Notes: a model not told the origin generated them from the sequence alone. A stretch of 64,000 bases of DNA from Streptomyces spinoverrucosus (GCF_015712165.1 NZ_JADPZX010000001.1:2914001-2978000), one strand, 5' to 3'; shown: positions 55,058 through 64,000, numbered from the stretch's first letter. Translations and numbers: made by a program.

Positions 55058-57127
55058 ATGGATTCGACACGCGTGACGGAGCAGCCGACCTCTTTCGAGC
55101 GCCCCCAGGCGGGCATCGACCCCGCGGATCCCCGCGGGGCGCTCCTGCGTACCCCGGCGGCCCCGCTGACGCCCGGCGCCGCCGCCTTACCCGCACAGGC
55201 CCGCAGCACCGGCGAGACGCCCCCGGGCCCGTCCGTGACACCCGGCGAGGGCACCGGACCCGAGCACTCCCAGCCGGCCGCCGCCGAACCCGACAACCAC
55301 CGCCCGCGCCCCGTGCCGGAGGTCATCCCGGCGCAGCCCGGCACCGACCCGGAGCGTTCCGGCCCCGGCGGCCAGGAGCGGCGTACCGGCCAGGCGACCC
55401 AGCCGGGCCGGCCCACGCCGATGCGGCGGGACGGCGACCGGCTGCGTTTCGTGGGCGCGGCCACCCGGCGGATCGCCCGCGGCATCGACCTCGACGAGAT
55501 CGTGATGGGGCTGTGCCGGGCGACGGTGCCGACCTTCTCCGACGCGATCCTCGTCTACCTGCGCGATCCGCTGCCGGTCGGCGACGAGCGGCCCACGGGC
55601 CCGGTCGTGCTGCGGCTGCGGCGCACCGACCGGATCCCGGAGGAGCGGGACACCGAGGGCGGTTTCCAGCCGATGCTCCAGCCGGAGCCGTCGGAGCTGT
55701 CGACGCTGACCGCCGAACTGTGCGAGGTACGGCCCGGCGGCGCGCTCGCCGAGGTACTGCGCGGGGTACGTCCCGTGTTCGCCGACGCGCCCGCCGCCCG
55801 CGCCGCGCTGCCCGAACTGCTCGGCGAGAACGGCGAGTCGGTGATCCCCGCCGGCCAGCGGGCCATCCTCGCCCCGCTGCGGGGCCGCCGCCGCGTCATC
55901 GGCGCCGCGGTCTTCCTGCGCCGCCCGGAGCGCATGGCGTTCGAGGCGGACGACCTGCTCGTCGCCGCCCAGCTCGCCACGCACAGCGCGCTCGGCATCG
56001 ACAAGGCCGTGCTGTACGGCCGTGAGGCGTACATCGCCGACGAGTTGCAGCGCACCATGCTGCCCGAGACGCTGCCGCAGCCGACGGGCGTCCGGCTGGC
56101 CTCGCGCTACCTTCCGGCGGCCGAGACGGCACGGGTCGGCGGCGACTGGTACGACGCCATCCCGCTGCCGGGCAGCAGGGTCGCGCTCGTCGTCGGTGAT
56201 GTCATGGGGCACTCCATGACGTCCGCCGCGATCATGGGCCAGCTGCGGACGACGGCGCAGACGCTCGCGGGTCTGGATCTGCCGCCGCAGGAGGTGCTGC
56301 ACCACCTCGACGAACAGGCGCAGCGGCTCGGCACCGACCGCATGGCGACCTGCCTGTACGCCGTGTACGACCCGGTGTCGCACCGGATCACCATCGCCAA
56401 CGCGGGCCATCCGCCGCCGGTGCTGCTGCACCTGGGCGGGCGGGCCGAGGTGCTACGGGTTCCGCCGGGCGCGCCGATCGGGGTCGGCGGTGTCGACTTC
56501 GAGGCCGTGGAGCTGGACGCGCCGGCCGGGGCGACGCTGCTGCTGTACACGGACGGGCTGGTCGAGTCCCGGCTGCGGGACGTGTGGACCGGCATAGAGC
56601 AGTTGCGGGAGAAGCTCGCCGCGACCGCGCAGCTGACGGGGCCGGATCATCCGCCGCCGCTGGAGGCGCTGTGCGACGAGGTGCTGGACATGCTCGGGCC
56701 GGGTGACCGGGACGACGACATCGCGCTGCTCGCCGCGCGGTTCGACGGGATCGCGCCGAGTGATGTGGCGTACTGGTTCCTGGAGCCGGAGGAGATGGCG
56801 CCGGGGAAGGCGCGGCGGCTGGCTCGGCGGGCGCTGGCCCGGTGGGGGCTGGAGGAGCTGACGGACTCCGTCGAGCTGTTGGTGAGTGAGGTGGTGACGA
56901 ATGCCGTGCGTTACGCCTCGCGGCCGGTGACGTTGCGGTTGTTGCGGACCGATGTGCTGCGGTGCGAGGTCGGCGACGATGTGCCGCAGTTGCCTCGGTT
57001 GCGGCAGGCTCGGGCCACCGATGAGGGTGGGCGGGGGCTGTATCTGGTGAATCGGCTGGCTCGGCGGTGGGGGGCTACTCGGCTCAGTACCGGGAAAGTG
57101 GTGTGGTTTGAGCTGAACCGGGGGTGA
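55058..57127 (+). CDS. GAF-SpoIIE (PP2C) phosphatase with C-terminal anti-sigma-like ATPase domain
   Basis: 689 residues from ATG 55058; GTG starts at 55031 and 55073 are alternatives. A Pro/Gly-rich first 120 residues, a GAF-like domain (~125-320, RGIDLDEIVMGLCRATVPTF; LLVAAQLATHSALGIDKAVL), a PP2C domain with GGDWYDAI (~360), VVGDVMGHS (~380) and TDGLVESR (~498), and an HATPase domain with ELLVSEVVTNAVRYAS (~605) and DEGGRGLYLVN (~655). Same plan as the protein at 3840, minus the PAS domains. Expected role: partner-switching control of alternative sigma factors. Confidence 0.92.
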   Translation: MDSTRVTEQPTSFERPQAGIDPADPRGALLRTPAAPLTPGAAALPAQARSTGETPPGPSVTPGEGTGPEHSQPAAAEPDNHRPRPVPEVIPAQPGTDPERSGPGGQERRTGQATQPGRPTPMRRDGDRLRFVGAATRRIARGIDLDEIVMGLCRATVPTFSDAILVYLRDPLPVGDERPTGPVVLRLRRTDRIPEERDTEGGFQPMLQPEPSELSTLTAELCEVRPGGALAEVLRGVRPVFADAPAARAALPELLGENGESVIPAGQRAILAPLRGRRRVIGAAVFLRRPERMAFEADDLLVAAQLATHSALGIDKAVLYGREAYIADELQRTMLPETLPQPTGVRLASRYLPAAETARVGGDWYDAIPLPGSRVALVVGDVMGHSMTSAAIMGQLRTTAQTLAGLDLPPQEVLHHLDEQAQRLGTDRMATCLYAVYDPVSHRITIANAGHPPPVLLHLGGRAEVLRVPPGAPIGVGGVDFEAVELDAPAGATLLLYTDGLVESRLRDVWTGIEQLREKLAATAQLTGPDHPPPLEALCDEVLDMLGPGDRDDDIALLAARFDGIAPSDVAYWFLEPEEMAPGKARRLARRALARWGLEELTDSVELLVSEVVTNAVRYASRPVTLRLLRTDVLRCEVGDDVPQLPRLRQARATDEGGRGLYLVNRLARRWGATRLSTGKVVWFELNRG

Positions 57128-57142
57128 GGCTGCGCGTTCGCC

Positions 57143-57210
57143 GTTGGGGCTTGTGACGTACGGCGAGTGCGGGTTGTGGGGGCTGATCGCGCAGTTCCCC
57201 GCGTCCCTGA
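57143..57210 (+). repeat. Dispersed Streptomyces intergenic repeat (first type)
   Basis: Shares TGATCGCGCAGTTCCCCGCG and CCCTGA with 49232-49284, preceded in both by a GCGGGT.GTG stretch. Each copy sits just after a rightward gene and before a terminator hairpin. Confidence 0.7.
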
Positions 57211-57219
57211 GGGTGTTGA

Positions 57220-57254
57220 GGGCGCCCGGCATCAAGTGCCGGGCGCCCTCTCTT
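57220..57254. terminator. Bidirectional terminator
   Basis: A 12-base stem (57220-57231 with 57237-57248), a 5-base loop and TCTCTT after it, between the convergent phosphatase and PBP genes. Confidence 0.88.
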
Positions 57255-59616
57255 ATTGGTCGTCGTTGGGGAACAACGGGTTCTCCGGGGTTGTGCCGTC
57301 CGTCGGGGTCGACGTCGGGGGCTCCGTTGTCGGGGTTTGGGTCGGGGTCTGAGTGGGGGTCTGGCTCGGGGTTTGGGTGGGCGTCCTCGTCGGGGACTCG
57401 GACGTCGGGGGTGCCGAGGTCGGGGGCTCCGACGTGGGGGACTCGGTGGTCGGTTCGATGGTCGGGGTGGTCGGGGTGTACGACGGCTTCACCGCCGCGC
57501 CCTGAGTGGTGTCCAGGTCGAACTCGGTGACCTCGTCCATCACGCCGAAGGTGTACGCCGCCCAGATCTGCGCCGGGAAACCGCCGCCGTTGACGCGGCC
57601 CTTGCCCGGGAGGGTGCCGGTGGCGCCCGCCATGTTCACCTGGCCGCCGGTCTTGGCGTCCTCGCCGAACAGGCCGACCGAGGTCACCAGGTCCGGGGTG
57701 TAGCCGGTGAACCAGGCGGACCTGCCGAAGTCGGAGGTGCCGGTCTTGCCGGCCACCTGCTGCCCCTGACGGGCCGGGTTTTCGCGCACCGACTTGCGGG
57801 CCGTGCCGTCGTCGACCACGCCGGTGAGCACCGAGGTGACCGTGTCGGCGGCCTCACGGCTGATGACCTGCTCGCCGACGGGGTCCGGCAGCTCCACCAC
57901 GGTGTCCTTGTGCTCGGCCGAGGCCAGGATCGCCGGCGTGACCTTCTTGCCGTGGTTGTCGAGGGTGGCGTAGATCCCGGCCATCTCCAGCGGGCTGGCG
58001 CCCATGGAGCCGAGCGTCTGGGCCGGCACCGCCTGCATGCCCTCGGTGTCCATGCCGAGCTGGTCGGCGACCTCCATCACGTTGTCCATGCCGACGTCGA
58101 CGCCCATCTGCGCGAAGACGGCGTTGATGGACTTGTTCATCGCGGTCTGCACGGTGACGTCGCCGTAGTCGACGTCGTCCTCGTTCGGCGGGGCGAAGCC
58201 GACCTTCTTGCCGTTGTCCATGACCTGGTGCTTGCTGTCACCGTCGTAGACCGTGTTCGCGGTGATCGGCTCGCCGTCCTGGGTCTCGGCGGCCTCCTCC
58301 AGGGCGGCCGCCAGGATCACCGGCTTGAAGGTGGAGGCAGGCTGGTAGTCACGGCGGGTCGCGTTGTTCCGGTAGTGCTTGACGTAGTCCTCGCCGCCGT
58401 ACATCGCGACGACCTTGCCGGTCTTCGGGTCGACGGACACGGCGCCGGGCTGGATGTTCCCGTCGACCTTCCGCTTCTCCGGGTCGAGCTTGCTGATGAG
58501 CTGGTCCTTGGCGGCCTGCTCCAGCTCGTCCTGCTTCTTCTTGTCGATGTTCAGCGTCATGGTCCAGCCACCGCGCTTGACCAAGGCGAGGGCCTCTTCC
58601 TGGTTCTCCGCCGCCTCCTGGGCCACCAGCTGCCGGGCCAGCTCCGCGTTGGCCGCGTCGACCAGATAGCCGGTCTGGCCCTCCATTCCGGGTGCGCCCT
58701 GCGGCGCCTGCGGCACCGGGAACGTCATGTCCTGGCGCTCGGAGGCGTTCAGCCAGCCCTCCTCGACCATGTTGTCCAGGACGTAGTTCCAGCGGTACTT
58801 CACCAGCTTCTTGCCGGTCTCCGAGGCGGCCGCCCAGTCGTACTGGCTCGGCGCCTGGAGCAGCGCCGCGAGGTACGCGCCCTGCTCGACGGTGAGTTCG
58901 TCGGCGTCGACGCGGTAGTAGGCCTGCGCGGCGGCCTGGATGCCGTACGCGCCCCGGCCGTAGTAGCTGGTGTTGATGTAGCCCGCGAGTATGTCGTCCT
59001 TGGACATCTGGCGGTCCACCTTCAGCGAGATCACCAGCTCCTTGAGCTTGCGGGTGACCGTCTGTTCCTGGCTGAGGTAGTAGTTCTTGACGTACTGCTG
59101 GGTGATCGTCGAACCGCCCTGCGCGCCCTTGCCGCTGAGCGTGTTGAACACACCGCGCGCCGTGCCCTTCAGGTCGACGCCGTTGTCCTGGTAGAAGGTC
59201 TTGTTCTCGGCCGCCACGAAGGTCCGCTGGACGCCTTTGGGCACGTTGGCCAGATCGACGAGTTCGCGGTTGACCTCGCCGTCGCGGGCCAGGACCTTGC
59301 CGTCGCTGTACTTGTAGACGTTGCTCTGCTGCGTCGCCGCCGCGTTGCCCTCGGGCACCGGCACGAGCAGGTACAGCAGGATGAAGCCGCCGATGCCGAG
59401 CAGGCACAGGCCGAGGAAGGTTCCGAGGATCTTCTTCCAGGTGAAGAACCTGCGTATGCCGGTCTTCCCGGTCTTGCCGGGCCTGGCCCTGCGGCGGCCG
59501 GGACCGGTCGGGCCCGCGGGGCCCGACGGGCTCACTGCGCGCGACGAACGGCGGCCCCTGGGCGCCGCGCGGTGGCCACCGCGCTGTCGCGCTCGTCTGT
59601 CTTCCGCTCGTCCCAT
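57253..59616 (-). CDS. Bifunctional penicillin-binding protein (transglycosylase/transpeptidase)
   Basis: 787 residues. Basic N-terminal tail, one membrane anchor (~65-90, ILGTFLGLCLLGIGGFILLY), GT51 transglycosylase domain with AAENKTFYQDNGVD (catalytic Glu ~132) and GGSTITQQYVKN, then the transpeptidase domain with STFKP (Ser ~425), SIN (~496) and KTGTSDFG (~623). A Thr/Pro/Ser/Glu tail (~710-787) of short repeats such as QTPTQTPTQTPT ends the protein. Polymerises and cross-links peptidoglycan. The usual EDRRF motif is AENKTF here, as in other actinobacterial forms. ATG start. Confidence 0.93.
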   Translation of the reverse strand: MGRAEDRRARQRGGHRAAPRGRRSSRAVSPSGPAGPTGPGRRRARPGKTGKTGIRRFFTWKKILGTFLGLCLLGIGGFILLYLLVPVPEGNAAATQQSNVYKYSDGKVLARDGEVNRELVDLANVPKGVQRTFVAAENKTFYQDNGVDLKGTARGVFNTLSGKGAQGGSTITQQYVKNYYLSQEQTVTRKLKELVISLKVDRQMSKDDILAGYINTSYYGRGAYGIQAAAQAYYRVDADELTVEQGAYLAALLQAPSQYDWAAASETGKKLVKYRWNYVLDNMVEEGWLNASERQDMTFPVPQAPQGAPGMEGQTGYLVDAANAELARQLVAQEAAENQEEALALVKRGGWTMTLNIDKKKQDELEQAAKDQLISKLDPEKRKVDGNIQPGAVSVDPKTGKVVAMYGGEDYVKHYRNNATRRDYQPASTFKPVILAAALEEAAETQDGEPITANTVYDGDSKHQVMDNGKKVGFAPPNEDDVDYGDVTVQTAMNKSINAVFAQMGVDVGMDNVMEVADQLGMDTEGMQAVPAQTLGSMGASPLEMAGIYATLDNHGKKVTPAILASAEHKDTVVELPDPVGEQVISREAADTVTSVLTGVVDDGTARKSVRENPARQGQQVAGKTGTSDFGRSAWFTGYTPDLVTSVGLFGEDAKTGGQVNMAGATGTLPGKGRVNGGGFPAQIWAAYTFGVMDEVTEFDLDTTQGAAVKPSYTPTTPTIEPTTESPTSEPPTSAPPTSESPTRTPTQTPSQTPTQTPTQTPTTEPPTSTPTDGTTPENPLFPNDDQ

Positions 59617-59801
59617 GAGTCCGTTCGCTCCGCTCCGCTCTCGGGTGTCACTTCGGTTTCGTGGCTCAGGTCAGCTCAGAAAGCTAACACCGCTCTCTAT
59701 GACAAAGTCCGACTCATTCGGTCTTTTACGGGCGTGACAATCAGCACGCCTCCCTACGGAACCGACGTCCGAGAGGGGGTTGGGGTTGCTACTGCAGGGT
59801 A

Positions 59802-59815
59802 AAGTGATATCACTT
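59802..59815. promoter_or_regulatory. Perfect palindrome before the SPFH operon
   Basis: AAGTGATATCACTT, 14 bases, 32 bp before the first start codon. A candidate operator; the regulator is unknown. Confidence 0.55.
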
Positions 59816-59847
59816 AGCTAGAACCGAGCTAGAGAACGGGGGACCTT

Positions 59848-60819
59848 ATGTCCACGCACGACTCGATGTCCACGCACGACCAGATGTCCACGCACGACTC
59901 GCCGGCCGTCACCGACGTCCCGGAGATGCCCGCCCCACGCGTCCGTGAGTTCCAGGCGCACAGCATCGGCGGCGGACTCGCCCTGCTCCTGGGCCTGATC
60001 GGGCTCCTGGGCGGCATCGCCATGGTCGTCGCCGGCGCGACCGTCTCCGCGACCGGCGCCAAGGCCGCGCTGATCGTCCTCGGCATCCTGGTCGCCATCG
60101 GCGCCTTCGTCGCGATGTGCGGGCTGAACATGGTGGCGCCGGGCGAGGCCCGGGTCGTCCAGCTCTTCGGCCGCTACCGGGGCACGATCCGGCAGGACGG
60201 CCTGCGCTGGGTGAACCCGCTCACCTCCCGCACCAAGATCTCCACCCGTGTCCGCAACCACGAGACGGCGGTGCTGAAGGTCAACGACGCCTACGGCAAC
60301 CCGATCGAGCTCGCCGCGGTCGTGGTGTGGCGGGTCGAGGACACCGCGCAGGCCACGTTCGAGGTCGACGACTACATCGAGTTCGTCTCCACGCAGACCG
60401 AGGCGGCCGTGCGGCACATCGCCATCGAGTACCCGTACGACTCCCACGAGGAGGACGGCCTGTCGCTGCGGGAGAACGCCGAGGAGATCACCGAGAAGCT
60501 GGCCGTCGAACTGCACGCGCGCGTGGAGGCGGCCGGCGTGCAGATCATCGAGTCCCGCTTCACGCACCTCGCCTACGCGCCCGAGATCGCCTCGGCGATG
60601 CTCCAGCGGCAGCAGGCCGGCGCGGTCGTCGCGGCCCGGCGGCAGATCGTGGACGGCGCGGTCGGCATGGTCGAGATGGCGCTGGCCCGGCTGACCGAGC
60701 GGGACATCGTGGAGCTGGACTCCGAGCGGAAGGCGGCGATGGTGTCCAACCTGATGGTGGTGCTGTGCGGTGACCGGGCCACGCAGCCGGTCGTCAACAC
60801 CGGGTCCCTCTACCAGTGA
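59848..60819 (+). CDS. SPFH/Band-7 domain membrane protein
   Basis: 323 residues. The N-terminus is three near-identical hexapeptides, [18 protein letters not shown], so ATGs at 59848, 59866 and 59884 could all start translation. Two membrane segments ([40 protein letters not shown]) precede an SPFH domain (~95-260; [40 protein letters not shown]). Unlike flotillin it lacks the long coiled coil. Its stop overlaps the GTG of the next gene. Membrane scaffold by family; partner unknown. Confidence 0.9.
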   Translation: MSTHDSMSTHDQMSTHDSPAVTDVPEMPAPRVREFQAHSIGGGLALLLGLIGLLGGIAMVVAGATVSATGAKAALIVLGILVAIGAFVAMCGLNMVAPGEARVVQLFGRYRGTIRQDGLRWVNPLTSRTKISTRVRNHETAVLKVNDAYGNPIELAAVVVWRVEDTAQATFEVDDYIEFVSTQTEAAVRHIAIEYPYDSHEEDGLSLRENAEEITEKLAVELHARVEAAGVQIIESRFTHLAYAPEIASAMLQRQQAGAVVAARRQIVDGAVGMVEMALARLTERDIVELDSERKAAMVSNLMVVLCGDRATQPVVNTGSLYQ

Positions 60820-61061
60820 CCGATCCTTCCGAGGCTTCCTCGAAGCGGCGGCCGCAGCAGCAGCGCAAGCAGGTGCTGCTGCGGCTGGACCCGTCGGTGT
60901 ACGAGTCGCTCGCCCGCTGGGCGTCGGACGAGCTGCGGTCGGCCAACGCGCAGATCGAGTTCCTGCTCCGCAAGGCCCTCAAGGACGCGGGCCGACTGCC
61001 CGGCGACGCCGGGCCGCTGCCCCGCCGGGGCCGGCCGCCCCGGGACTCCGAGCCGCAGTGA
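60816..61061 (+). CDS. Small ribbon-helix-helix (HicB/Arc-like) protein
   Basis: 81 residues from a GTG overlapping the SPFH stop. QVLLRLDPSVYESLARWASD, ELRSANAQIEFLLRKALKDA is a ribbon-helix-helix domain, followed by a Pro/Arg-rich tail. Annotated in relatives as toxin-antitoxin HicB-type, but no toxin is adjacent; coupling to SPFH suggests a regulator of that operon, possibly through the palindrome at 59802. Confidence 0.75.
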   Translation: MTDPSEASSKRRPQQQRKQVLLRLDPSVYESLARWASDELRSANAQIEFLLRKALKDAGRLPGDAGPLPRRGRPPRDSEPQ

Positions 61062-61154
61062 CAGGCCCGCTCCGGGGGCCCGGCAGCGGTAGCAGAACCG
61101 TGACAATCACCCCCCACCAGCGGCGACGTACCGCCCTCCGCGATCTGCACACTG

Positions 61155-61179
61155 CGCGTATACACACGACGTATACGCG
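61155..61179. promoter_or_regulatory. Candidate PadR operator
   Basis: CGCGTATAC and GTATACGCG, perfect 9-base arms with 7 bases between, flanked by CACAC and GTGTG, ending 18 bases before the regulator start. Confidence 0.7.
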
Positions 61180-61197
61180 GTGTGTAGAGTGCTCCGC

Positions 61198-61722
61198 ATG
61201 TCCATCGGTCACACCCTTCTCGGGCTCCTGGAGTCCGGCCCCCGCCACGGCTACGACCTGAAGCGGGCCTTCGACGAGAAGTTCGGTCAGGACCGGCCGC
61301 TGCACTACGGCCAGGTCTACTCGACGATGTCCCGTCTGCTGAAGAACGGCCTCGTCGAGGTCGACGGCATCGAGCCGGGCGGCGGGCCGGAGCGGAAGCG
61401 GTACGCGATCACCGACGCCGGCATCACCGACGTGGAACGGTGGCTCGCCACGCCGGAGAAGCCGGAGCCGTACCTCCAGTCGACCCTGTACACCAAGGTC
61501 GTCCTCGCCCTGCTCACCCGGCGCGACGCCGCCGACATCCTCGACACCCAGCGCTCGGAGCATCTGCGCATGATGCGGATCCTCACCGACCGCAAACGCA
61601 AGGGCGATCTCGCCGACCAGCTGATCTGCGACCACGCGCTGTTCCACCTGGAGGCCGACCTGCGCTGGCTGGAACTGACCGCCGCGCGCCTCGACAAGCT
61701 GGCGGAGGTGGTGGCGAAGTGA
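61198..61722 (+). CDS. PadR-family transcriptional regulator
   Basis: 174 residues, ATG. PadR winged helix: IGHTLLGLLESGPRHGYDLK, GQVYSTMSRLLKNGLVEVDG, and PERKRYAITDAGITDVERWL, then a helical C-terminal domain (LADQLICDHALFHLEADLRW). It controls the ABC genes that follow, coupled by GTGA; auto-repression through the upstream dyad is likely. PadR regulators of such exporters respond to the drug carried. Confidence 0.93.
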   Translation: MSIGHTLLGLLESGPRHGYDLKRAFDEKFGQDRPLHYGQVYSTMSRLLKNGLVEVDGIEPGGGPERKRYAITDAGITDVERWLATPEKPEPYLQSTLYTKVVLALLTRRDAADILDTQRSEHLRMMRILTDRKRKGDLADQLICDHALFHLEADLRWLELTAARLDKLAEVVAK

Positions 61723-62405
61723 CCCCCTCCGGTTCCCTGCTCGCGGCCAAGGGCCTGCGCAAGACGTACGGCCCCACGACCGCCCTGGACGGCGCCGACT
61801 TCTCCATCCACCCCGGCGAGGTCGTCGCCGTGATGGGCCCCTCCGGCTCCGGCAAGTCCACGCTGCTGCACTGCCTCGCCGGGATCGTCACGCCCGACGA
61901 GGGCTCGATCCGGTACGACGGCCGGGAGATGGCGACGATGAACGACGCCCAGCGCAGCGCGCTCAGGCGCTCGGAGTTCGGGTTCGTCTTCCAGTTCGGC
62001 CAGCTCGTGCCCGAACTCACCTGCGTGGAGAACGTGGCCCTGCCGCTGCGCCTCAACGGCACCTCCCGCAAGACCGCCGAGCGCGCCGCCCTGTCCTGGA
62101 TGGAGCGCCTGGAGGTCGACGGCATCGGCAAGAAGCGCCCCGGTGAGGTCTCCGGCGGTCAGGGCCAGCGCGTCGCCGTGGCCCGCGCCCTCGTCACCGG
62201 CCCGCGCGTACTGTTCGCCGACGAGCCGACCGGCGCGCTGGACTCCCTCAACGGTGAGCGCGTGATGGAGCTGCTGACGGACGCGGCCCGCTCCACCAAC
62301 GCGGCCGTCGTGCTGGTCACGCACGAGGCACGGGTCGCCGCGTACTCCGACCGCGAGATCGTCGTACGGGACGGCAGGTCGCGGGACATGGAGCGCGTCG
62401 TATGA
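61719..62405 (+). CDS. ABC transporter ATP-binding protein (MacB/LolD type)
   Basis: 228 residues from a GTG overlapping the PadR stop. Walker A GPSGSGKST (~41), Q-loop FVFQFGQL, signature VSGGQGQRVAVARALVTGPR (~147), Walker B VLFADEPTGALDS, H-loop VTHEARVAAY. The FtsX-type partner follows, coupled by ATGA. Powers a mechanotransmission-type exporter or lipoprotein/peptide release system; substrate unknown. Confidence 0.95.
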   Translation: MTPSGSLLAAKGLRKTYGPTTALDGADFSIHPGEVVAVMGPSGSGKSTLLHCLAGIVTPDEGSIRYDGREMATMNDAQRSALRRSEFGFVFQFGQLVPELTCVENVALPLRLNGTSRKTAERAALSWMERLEVDGIGKKRPGEVSGGQGQRVAVARALVTGPRVLFADEPTGALDSLNGERVMELLTDAARSTNAAVVLVTHEARVAAYSDREIVVRDGRSRDMERVV

Positions 62406-64000
62406 GGGCCCGTCAGTGGTCCCGGGACCTGGCGATGGGCGCCGGGTTCGCGTTCACCGGGCGGGGTGGCTGGGTGCGGGCGGTGCTCACGGCGGTGGGT
62501 GTCGGACTGGGGGTGGCGCTGCTGCTGCTCACCACCGCGATCCCGAGCGCACTGGCCGCCCGGGACGAGCGCGGACAGGCCCGCTCCGACCTCACGTTCA
62601 GCGAGACGACACCGCCGAGGACGGACGCCACCCTGCTCGTCGCCGACGTCGGCACCACCTACCGCGACAAGGACATCCGCGGCCGTGAGCTGGAGCCGGA
62701 GGGCCCGAAGGCGCCGCTGCCGCCGGGCCTCGACGAGTTCCCGGCGGTGGGCGAGATGGTCGTCTCCCCCGCGCTGAAGGAGCTGCTTCAGTCGCCGGAC
62801 GGGAAGCTGCTGCGCGAGCGGCTGCCGGACCGGATCGCCGGCACCATCGCCGAGCCCGGCCTGGTCGGCCCCCGGGAGCTGGCCTTCTACCGGGGCGGCG
62901 AGGGCCTCGCGTCGAAGCTCGAATCCGGCCCGGTCACGCGCCTCGAACGGTTCGGGGAACCGGTCCCGGGCACCTCCGACCCCTGGGATCCGGTACTGAT
63001 CCTGCTGGTCCTGGTCGTCATCGTGGTGCTGCTGATGCCGGTGGGCGTCTTCGTCGCGGCGGCCGTACGGTTCGGTGGCGAGGGACGTGACCGGCGGCTC
63101 GCGGCGCTGCGGCTGGTGGGCTCGGACAGCGGGATGACCCGCCGGGTCGCGGCGGGCGAGGCGCTCGCCGGGTCCGTGCTGGGCCTGCTCTTCGGCACCG
63201 GCTTCTTCCTGATCGGACGCCAGATCGCCGGCCGGATGGAGGTGTTCGAGATCAGCGTCTTCCCGAGCTACCTCAACCCCTCCCCCGCCCTGGCCGCACT
63301 GGTCGCGGTCATGGTCCCGGCGGCCGCCGTCCTGGTCACCCTCTTCGCGCTGCGCGGTGTGGTCATCGAGCCGCTCGGCGTGGTCCGCACGGCCAAGCCG
63401 AGCCGCCGCAGGCTCTGGTGGCGGCTGCTGCTGCCGCTGGCCGGACTGGCGATGCTCGCCCCGATGATCGGCCAGGGCAATGACGGCGGCGACTTCAACC
63501 AGTACCTGGTCATCGGCGGTGTGATGCTGCTGCTGATCGGCGTCACCGCGCTGCTGCCGTGGATCGTGGAAACGGCGGTGGCCCGGCTCGGCGCGGGCCC
63601 GCTCGCCTGGCAACTCGCCGTCCGACGACTCCAGTTGAGCAGCGGCGCGGCGGCCCGCACGGTCAACGGCATCGCCGTGGCGGTGGCCGGCGCGATCGCG
63701 CTGCAGATGCTGTTCGCCGGCGTGGACGACGACTTCACCGCGGCGACGGGCCACGACGAGACCCGCGCCCAGATGCAGGTGTCCGTACCGGAGGGCACGC
63801 CGCTGGCGCGGGCCGCGGCGGACTTCGGGAAGACCGAGGGCGTGCGCAAGGTGTACGCGTACTCGGAGGGCTTTGTCGGCGAGCGGCGCACGGATCCCGA
63901 ATTCACCAGCCTGGTGACGGTCGGCGACTGCGCCTCACTGCGGGAGGTGGCGAAGCTGCCGTCCTGCCGGGACGGTGACGTGTTCGCCGTGTCCGGAGCG
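62402..64000 (+). CDS. FtsX/MacB-type ABC transporter permease (3' partial)
   Basis: 533 codons, open to the window end. N-terminal helix (VRAVLTAVGVGLGVALLLLT), a periplasmic segment of ~150 residues, then the FtsX core with helices at ~198-222 (LILLVLVVIVVLLMPVGVFV), ~255 and ~300, and a second permease half starting near residue 400 (LAWQLAVRRLQLSSGAAART). Partner of the ATPase upstream; start overlaps its stop. The C-terminal part lies outside the window. Confidence 0.9.
   Translation, partial: MRARQWSRDLAMGAGFAFTGRGGWVRAVLTAVGVGLGVALLLLTTAIPSALAARDERGQARSDLTFSETTPPRTDATLLVADVGTTYRDKDIRGRELEPEGPKAPLPPGLDEFPAVGEMVVSPALKELLQSPDGKLLRERLPDRIAGTIAEPGLVGPRELAFYRGGEGLASKLESGPVTRLERFGEPVPGTSDPWDPVLILLVLVVIVVLLMPVGVFVAAAVRFGGEGRDRRLAALRLVGSDSGMTRRVAAGEALAGSVLGLLFGTGFFLIGRQIAGRMEVFEISVFPSYLNPSPALAALVAVMVPAAAVLVTLFALRGVVIEPLGVVRTAKPSRRRLWWRLLLPLAGLAMLAPMIGQGNDGGDFNQYLVIGGVMLLLIGVTALLPWIVETAVARLGAGPLAWQLAVRRLQLSSGAAARTVNGIAVAVAGAIALQMLFAGVDDDFTAATGHDETRAQMQVSVPEGTPLARAAADFGKTEGVRKVYAYSEGFVGERRTDPEFTSLVTVGDCASLREVAKLPSCRDGDVFAVSGA

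Noticed and set aside
54843..55076. Small protein gene before the SpoIIE phosphatase
   Set aside because: Low-quality composition, no family and overlap with the phosphatase start; kept only as a note.
60816..61061. HicB antitoxin of a toxin-antitoxin pair
   Set aside because: No HicA-like or other toxin gene adjoins it; SPFH is the coupled partner.

Overview
The window is high-GC, actinobacterial DNA, almost certainly from a Streptomyces chromosome. The supporting signs are the codon bias, frequent GTG starts and ATGA/GTGA start-stop overlaps, a WhiB-family protein, two SpoIIE-type phosphatases with fused anti-sigma-like ATPase domains, a DUF1707 protein, and dispersed intergenic repeats of a kind common in Streptomyces. 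No rRNA, tRNA or CRISPR array was found.

Layout. 1-3.8 kb: the C-terminal part of a large secreted-type polymorphic toxin with a PD-(D/E)xK nuclease end, its Imm49 immunity gene, and a convergent second Imm49 protein fused to a DUF1444-like domain. 3.8-15.6 kb: chromosomal accessory genes (SpoIIE phosphatase, anti-sigma-like ATPase, Nudix hydrolase, SPOR protein, GntR regulator, DUF4190/septum-formation protein, serpin, secreted subtilase, SDR/LysR divergent pair), with a 31/32-bp tandem array at 7.3-7.5 kb. 15.6-19.2 kb: a 67-bp tandem array, an MFS exporter and many gene fragments (CGNR zinc finger, alcohol dehydrogenase, DUF1622, DUF1275). 19.2-26.4 kb: a mobile and defence-like island with a AAA ATPase, a CPCC/HEAT/DUF6000 cluster, two toxin-antitoxin pairs, a tyrosine integrase, and fragments of a PIN toxin, a transposase and a second integrase.

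26.4-39.6 kb: several families of poorly characterised membrane proteins, a truncated nhaA abutting a truncated Rhs gene with a candidate immunity gene, a permease pseudogene, an M16 peptidase, an NfeD-flotillin operon whose nfeD is frameshifted, and a run of small membrane proteins. 39.7-57.1 kb: a conserved housekeeping block (ychF, DUF6542, ppgK, ispH, APC permease, xseA, xseB, nitroreductase, DUF4245, glpX, whiB-like, DUF1707, class I fumarase, fumC, DUF402, SpoIIE phosphatase). 57.2-64 kb: a bifunctional penicillin-binding protein, an SPFH/ribbon-helix-helix operon, and a PadR-regulated ABC exporter whose permease runs off the window.

The housekeeping block links the TCA cycle (two unrelated fumarases), gluconeogenesis (GlpX), isoprenoid synthesis (IspH) and repair (XseAB). 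The left half carries conflict systems (toxin/immunity, TA, Rhs, integrase) set among decayed genes, as expected of a chromosomal region with repeated insertion and deletion. All functional calls are from reading the sequence by eye; no database search was run.
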